From assembly GCA_033065855.1 (NCBI GenBank), contig JAVXUO010000130.1, forward strand, positions 62,001 to 126,000: a DNA stretch of 64,000 nucleotides, given 5' to 3'. The stretch's first letter is position 1. Each line of letters opens with the position of its first letter. The notes below the pieces were generated by a model that did not search any database, had not been told where the DNA came from, and worked only from the letters and a program-made list of their open reading frames with translations. Source of the DNA: Escallonia rubra (Eukaryota; Streptophyta; Magnoliopsida; Escalloniales; Escalloniaceae). This document shows, piece after piece, positions 58,560 through 64,000 of the stretch. The position numbers were made by a program, and so were the translations under genes.

Positions 58560-58809
58560 TAGTTAAAAACAATAACTTTTTATTTGCATAATCGTCCTAA
58601 ACCGTTTGAAGTTAACAGTGGTGGAGCACATAGTCCATTTGCGCTTGTAGTTCACTTTTGCCACTAAAAGGTTATTACTGTCGCTCTTTAAAGCCTTTTA
58701 GTGATACTTTTTGATCCTTGATAGCAAATATGCTGCCTAAATGCTAAAAAAGTCAAGCGCAAGTATGATCCTAATAATTTTTGGAAAATTAGATACACCA
58801 ACCATGTGC
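58560..58809. other. Spacer between the MULE and the tandem array
   Basis: AT-rich, nothing recognised. Confidence 0.4.
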
Positions 58810-61800
58810 CAAGAACCAACAAAAACCAATTACCAATAAAAACATAAGGGGTCGACTAATGTCTTAAATTTTAGGGTTTTGTCGCTAAATAGCAAAGGTG
58901 TTCAGTTAAATCCAAGAGATAACAAGAGGTAAGTTGTTAGCCATGAAACTATTCCCAAATTTTCAATTCAAAGTTGAAAAAGTAAAAAGAAAATGAACTA
59001 GCACGGAGGCATATTTTTAAAGGGGGGAGGAGAGAGATTGTCTTTACTTCGACACACGTGTTGCATTGAGGAACCGGGCGGTGGAGGTAGACAGACACCA
59101 CGCGGAGGTTTATCGCCTTGGCAATTGTGTTGAGAGAGGGCACAATGATATGAATCAACCAAAGGAGCGGATCGGCAGGATAACAATTGAATTGGTAAAA
59201 GTGTTTTCTCCTCTTAAATTTCTTGAGGTAGGGCTATGATGTTGAACCAAGACCAAAGGCAACAATGCTGAGTAAAATCATATGAAGGAGGTCTGAAAGA
59301 AAGGTGCGGGTAGCAAGTGGGCACGTGCCCGCATGTGCTCCCCGCTGCCTCTGAAAACCCACATTCATTTTTATTCTTCTACGATACACAATTCTATAAG
59401 GACAATAATTAGTTTTATGCATTTTGTTTTTTTCCCCAACCACAATGTGTAAAGAAAGAGCAATACATAGATTTTTTATTTTTTTGGCCTTGCAGGATTA
59501 TCCTTTTGAGCTTGGTTTTGTAAATCCTTTCTAGGCAAGCTCAAAGATTTAATGCTTAATCCACATTCGTGTAAACCAATATTTTGGTTGCTAATGAAAG
59601 TATTCAAAATGTCTTCATCTTTAACAAATTTGGCAAGATACTTTTTTAAATATCTAATTTTGTTTTTTTATGTTCAAAACATGTTTTGAGGTCTCATTTG
59701 AAGAATATTTCTAATAAAGTGAATCAAACTATCTTCCATATGTTCTACATAAAGAATGACTAGATAGGCATTCGTTTTGGACATTATGATTTTCACTTTT
59801 TTTTAGCAACTAGCTCTTTTCAAATTGCATGCTTGTGTTTTGTCAAAGCACAATTTTTATTGGCGAATTTAATAGATCCTTCATCTAAAAGAGCATAAGC
59901 ATCATAGATGTCATCATTGGAGCAGTTCTTTGATTGAGTCAGCATTCTTCAGTTCATCAAGTCTCTACCAAGAACCAACAAAAACTAATTATCATTAGAA
60001 ACATAAGGGGTCGATTAATGTCTTAAATTTTAGGGTTTTATCGCGAAATAGCAAAGGCGTTCAGTTAAATCCAAGAGACAACAAGAGGTAAGTTGTTAGC
60101 CATGGAACTATTCCCAAATTTTTAATTCAAAGTTGAAAATGTAAAAAGAAAATGAACTAACACGGAGGCATATTTTTAAAGGGGGGAGGAAAGAGATTGC
60201 CTTTAGTTCGACTCACGTGTTGAACTGAGGAACTGAGCGGTGGAGGTAGATAGACACCATGTGGAGGTTGTTCGCCATGGCAATTGTGTTGACATAGGGC
60301 ACAATGGTATGGATCAGCCAGAGGATCGGATCTACAGGATACCAATTGAATTGGTAAAAGTGTTTTCTCCACTTTAAATTTCTTGAGTTAGGGCTTTGAT
60401 GTTGAACCAAGACCAAAGGCAACAAGGCAGAGTAAAATCGTATGAAGGAGGTCTGAAAGAAAGGTGCGGGTAGCAGGTGGGCACGTGCCCCCTTGTGCTC
60501 CCCGCTGCCTCTGAAAACCCACATTCTTTTTTATTCTTCTACGATACACAATTCTATAAGGACAATAATTAGTTTTATGCATTTTGTTTTTTGCACCAAC
60601 CACAATGTGTAAAGAAAGAGCAATACTTAGATTTTTTTTTTTGCCTTGGAGGATTATCCTTTTGAGCTTGGTTTTGTAAATCCTTTCTAGGCATGCTCAA
60701 AGATTTAATGCTTAATCCTATTTCGTGTAAACCAATATTTTGGTTGCCAATGAAAGTATTCAAATTGTCTTCATCGTTTACAAATTTGGCAAGATACTTT
60801 TTTAAATATCTACTTTTGTTTTTCTATGTTCAAAACATGTTTTGAGGTCTCATTTGAAGAATATTTCTAATAAAGCGAATCAAACTATCTTCCATATGTT
60901 CTACATAAAGAATGACTAGATAGGCATTCATTTTGGACATTATGATTTTCACTTTTTTGGTCGACTAGCTCTTTTGAAATTGCATGCTTGTGTTTTGTCA
61001 AAGCACAATTTTTCTTGGCTAATTTCATAGATCCTTCATATAAAAGAGCATAAGCATCATAGATGTCATCATTGGAGCATTTCTTTGAATGAGTAAGCAT
61101 TCTTCAGTTCATCAAGTCATCGCCAAGAACGAACAAAAACTAATTATCAATAGAAACATAAGGGGTCGATTAATGTCTTAAATTTTAGGGTTTTATCGCG
61201 AAGAAGCAATTGCGTTCAGTTAAATCCAAGAGACAACAAGAGGTAAGTTGTTAGCCATGGAACTATTCCCAAATTTTTAATTCAAAGTTTAAAAAGTAAT
61301 AAGAAAATGAACTAGCACGGAGGCATACTTTTAAAGGGGGGAGGAGAGAGATTGTCTTTACTTCGACTCACGTGTTGCACTGAGGAACTGGGCGGTAGAG
61401 GTAGACAGACACCACGTCGAGGTTTATCGCCTTGGCAATTGTGTTGAGAGGGGGCATAATGGAATGGATCAACCAGAGGAGCGGATCTGCAGGATACCAA
61501 TTGAATTGGTAAAAGTGTTTTCTCCTCTTTAAATTTCTTGAGGTAGGGCTTTGATGTTGAACCAAGACCAAAGGCAACAAGGCAGAGTAAAATCGTATCA
61601 AGGAGGTCTGGAAGAAAGGTTCGGGTAGCAGGTGGGCACGTGCCCCCTTGTCCTCCCCGTTGCCTCAGTAAACCCACATTCTTTTTTATTCTTCTACGAT
61701 ACACAATTCTATAAGGACAATAATTAGTTTTATGCATATTGTTTTTTGCACCAACCACAATGTGTAAAGAAAAAGAAATAGTTAGTTTTTTTTTTTGCCT

Positions 61801-64000
61801 TGGAGGATTATCCTTTTGAGCTTGGTTTTGTAAATCCTTTCTAGGCAAGCTCAAATATTTAATGCCTAATCCTATTTCGTGTAAACCAATATTTTGGTTG
61901 CCAATGAAAGTATTCAAACTCTCTTCATCTTTTACAAATTTGGCAAGATAGTTTTTTAAATATCTACTTTTGTTTTTCTATGTTCAAAACATGTTTTGAG
62001 GAATCATTTGAAGAATATTTCTAATAAAGCGAATCAAACTATCTTCCATATGTTCTACATAAAGAATGACTAGATAGGCATTCATTTTGGACATTATGAT
62101 TTTCACTTTTTTGAGCAACTAGCTCTTTTGAAATTGCATGCTTGTGTTTTGTCAAAGCACAATTTTTCTTGGCTAATTTCATAGATCCTTCATATAAAAG
62201 AGCATAAGCATCATAGATGTCATCATTGGAGCAGTTCTTTGATTGAGTCAGCATTCTTCAGTTCATCAAGTCTCCGCCAAGAACCAACAAAAACTAATTA
62301 TCAATAGAAACATAAGGGGTCGATTAATGTCTTAAATTTTAAGGTTTTATTGCGAAATAGCAATTGCGTTCAATTAAATCCAAGAGACAACAAGAGGTAA
62401 TTTGTTAGCCATGGATCTATTCCCAAATTTTTAATTCAAAGTTGAAAAAGTAGTAAGAAAATGAACTAGCACGAAGGAATATTTTTAAAGGGGGGAGGAG
62501 AGAGATTGTCTTTACTTCGACTCACGTGTTGCACTGAGGAACTGAGCGGTGGAGGTAGATAGACACCACGTGGAGGTTTATCGCCTTGGCAATTGTGTTG
62601 AGAGGGGGCACAATGGTATGGATCAACCAGAGGAGCGGATCTACAGGATACCAATTGAATTGGTAAAAGTGTTTTCTCCTCTTTAAATTTCTTGAGGTAG
62701 GGCTTTGATGTTGAAGCAAGACCAAAGGCAACAGGGCAGAGTAAAATTGTATGAAGGAGGTCTGAAAGAAAGGTTCGGGTAGCAGGTGGGCACGTGCCCC
62801 CTTGTGCTCCCCGCTGCCTCTGAAAACCCACATTCTTTTTTATTCTTCTACGATACACAATTCTATAAGGACAATAATTAGTTTTATGCATTTTGTTTTT
62901 TGCCCCAACCACAATGTGTAAAGAAAGAGCAATACATAGATTTTTTTTTTTTTTGCCTTGGAGGATTATGCTTTTGAGCTTGATTTTGTAAATCCTTTCT
63001 AGGCAAGCTCAAAGATTTAATGCCTAATCCTATTTCGTGTAAACCAATATTTTGGTTGCCAATGAAAGTATTCAAACTGTCTTCATCTTTTACAAATTTG
63101 GCAAGATACTTTTTTAAATATCTACTTTTGTTTTTCTATGTTCAAAACATGTTTTAAGGAATCATTTGAAGAATATTTCTAATAAAGCGAATCAAACTAT
63201 CTTCCATATGTTCTACATAAAGAATGACTAGATAGGCATTCATTTTTGACATTATGATTTTCACTTTTTTGATCAACTAGCTCTTTTGAAATTGCATGCT
63301 TGTGTTTTGTCAAAGCACAATTTTTCTTGGCTAATTTCACAGATCATTCATATAAAAAAGCATAAGCATCATAGATGTCATCATTGGAGCAGTTCTTGGA
63401 TTGAGTCAGCATTCTTCAGTTCATCAAGTCTCCGCCAAGAACCAACAAAAACTAATTATCAATAGAAACATAAGGGGTCGATTAATGTCTTAAATTTTAG
63501 GGTTTTATCGCGAAATAGCAATTGCGTTCAATTAAATCCAAGAGACAACAAGAGGTAATTTGTTAGCCATGGAACTATTCCCAAATTTTTAATTCAAAGT
63601 TGAAAAAGTAATAAGAAAATGAACTAGCACGAAGGAATATTTTTAAAGGGGGGAGGAGAGAGATTGGCTTTACATCGACTCAAGTGTTGCACTGAGGAAC
63701 GGGGCGGTGGAGGTAGACAGACACCACGTGGACGTTTATCGCCTTGGCAATTGTGTTGAGAGAGGGCACAATGGAATGGATCAACCAGAGGAGCGGATCT
63801 ACAGGATACCAATTGAATTGGTAAAAGTGTTTTCTCCTCTTGACATTTCTTGAAGTAGGGCTTTGATGTTGAAGCAAGACCAAAGGCAACAAGGCAGAGT
63901 AAAATTGTATGAAGGAGGTCTGAAAGAAAGGTTCGGGTAGCAGGTGGGCACGTGCCCCCATGTGGCCCCCGTTGCCTCTGAAAACCCACATTCTTTTTTA
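58810..64000 (-). repeat. Tandem array of a unit of about 1156 bp derived from retrotransposon gag
   Basis: The marker AACATAAGGGGTCGA recurs at 58841, 60000, 61155, 62309 and 63467, so units are 1159, 1155, 1154 and 1158 bp. The array runs off the window. Copies look over 90% identical. Each unit's minus strand encodes, with breaks, a coiled-coil stretch (DAYALLYEGSMKLAKKNCAL), then FIGNQNIGLHEIGLGIKSLS, then a Cys/His stretch followed by NYCPYRIVYRRRIKKNVGF. This is the order of a plant copia-type gag C-terminus with its zinc knuckle, but the knuckle is degenerate. Which unit parts are non-gag is unclear. Confidence 0.85.

Noticed and set aside
60213..60524. 103-aa minus ORFs recurring in each tandem unit (also 62522-62833, 63680-63991)
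   Set aside because: They overlap a gag-like frame in another phase, and recur only because the DNA is a tandem repeat. The recurrence is not evidence of a separate gene.
1..64000. tRNA, rRNA or organellar insert
   Set aside because: I looked for the conserved tRNA arms and rRNA blocks by eye and saw none apart from the tRNA-Met primer site at 48460. A dedicated scan could still find a tRNA.

Overview
This is nuclear DNA from a flowering plant, most likely a eudicot. It is AT-rich, with sparse genes, short GT-AG introns and many layered transposons. I cannot name the species. Three host genes are supported. (1) An LIF2/hnRNP-Q-type RNA-binding protein lies on + (2853-6063, eight exons, 500 aa). 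(2) An F-box protein lies on - (13064-15125, two exons, 376 aa). (3) A membrane-anchored glutaredoxin-like protein lies on - (40441-41625, one exon, 394 aa). Nearly everything else is transposon-derived or unassigned intergenic sequence.

Layout: 1-2852 is intergenic with an RTE-type LINE scrap. 2853-6063 is the LIF2-like gene. 9157-10080 is a second decayed RTE LINE. 11313-12557 is a decayed MULE-like element. 13064-15125 is the F-box gene, with a foldback element just upstream (15321-15672). 16679-17420 is a higher-order tandem repeat of about 257 bp. 21772-36850 is one solo LTR of a gypsy family, cut in two by a giant MULE (25120-36645), which itself contains a hAT insertion (29295-30410). 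37552-38202 is another hAT element. 40441-41625 is the glutaredoxin-like gene, with a second foldback copy upstream (42050-42418). 42844-44201 is a Pack-MULE with a perfect 9-bp target duplication and a captured Gln-rich host fragment. 44808 to about 51110 is an internally deleted gypsy element with LTRs of about 2.7 kb. 56246-58559 is a MULE with a nested hAT. 58810-64000 is a tandem array of a unit of about 1.156 kb derived from retrotransposon gag.

The centre of interest is the 11.5-kb MULE at 25120-36645. Its inverted repeats are about 286 bp and about 92% identical by eye. It carries six coding units: a plant-mobile-domain (PMD) protein and a Ulp1/SENP-type protease on +; a divergent pair of small, basic, mutually homologous ORFs of 142 and 144 aa sharing one bidirectional promoter; a two-exon B3 DNA-binding-domain gene on - that is not an obvious single ORF; and a FAR1-type MULE transposase on -. 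The element is studded with about 25 copies of a 23-bp palindrome (GTCCGC-N11-GCGGAC). Eleven copies lie in an array of 77-bp period and others lie in both terminal repeats. The four large genes carry nonsense or frameshift lesions, but the two small paralogues are intact. My working idea, which is inference, is that the palindromes are binding sites for an element-encoded DNA-binding protein: the B3 protein, the small paralogues or the transposase. This would be a self-recognition or anti-silencing arrangement analogous to, but apparently distinct from, VANDAL/VANC.
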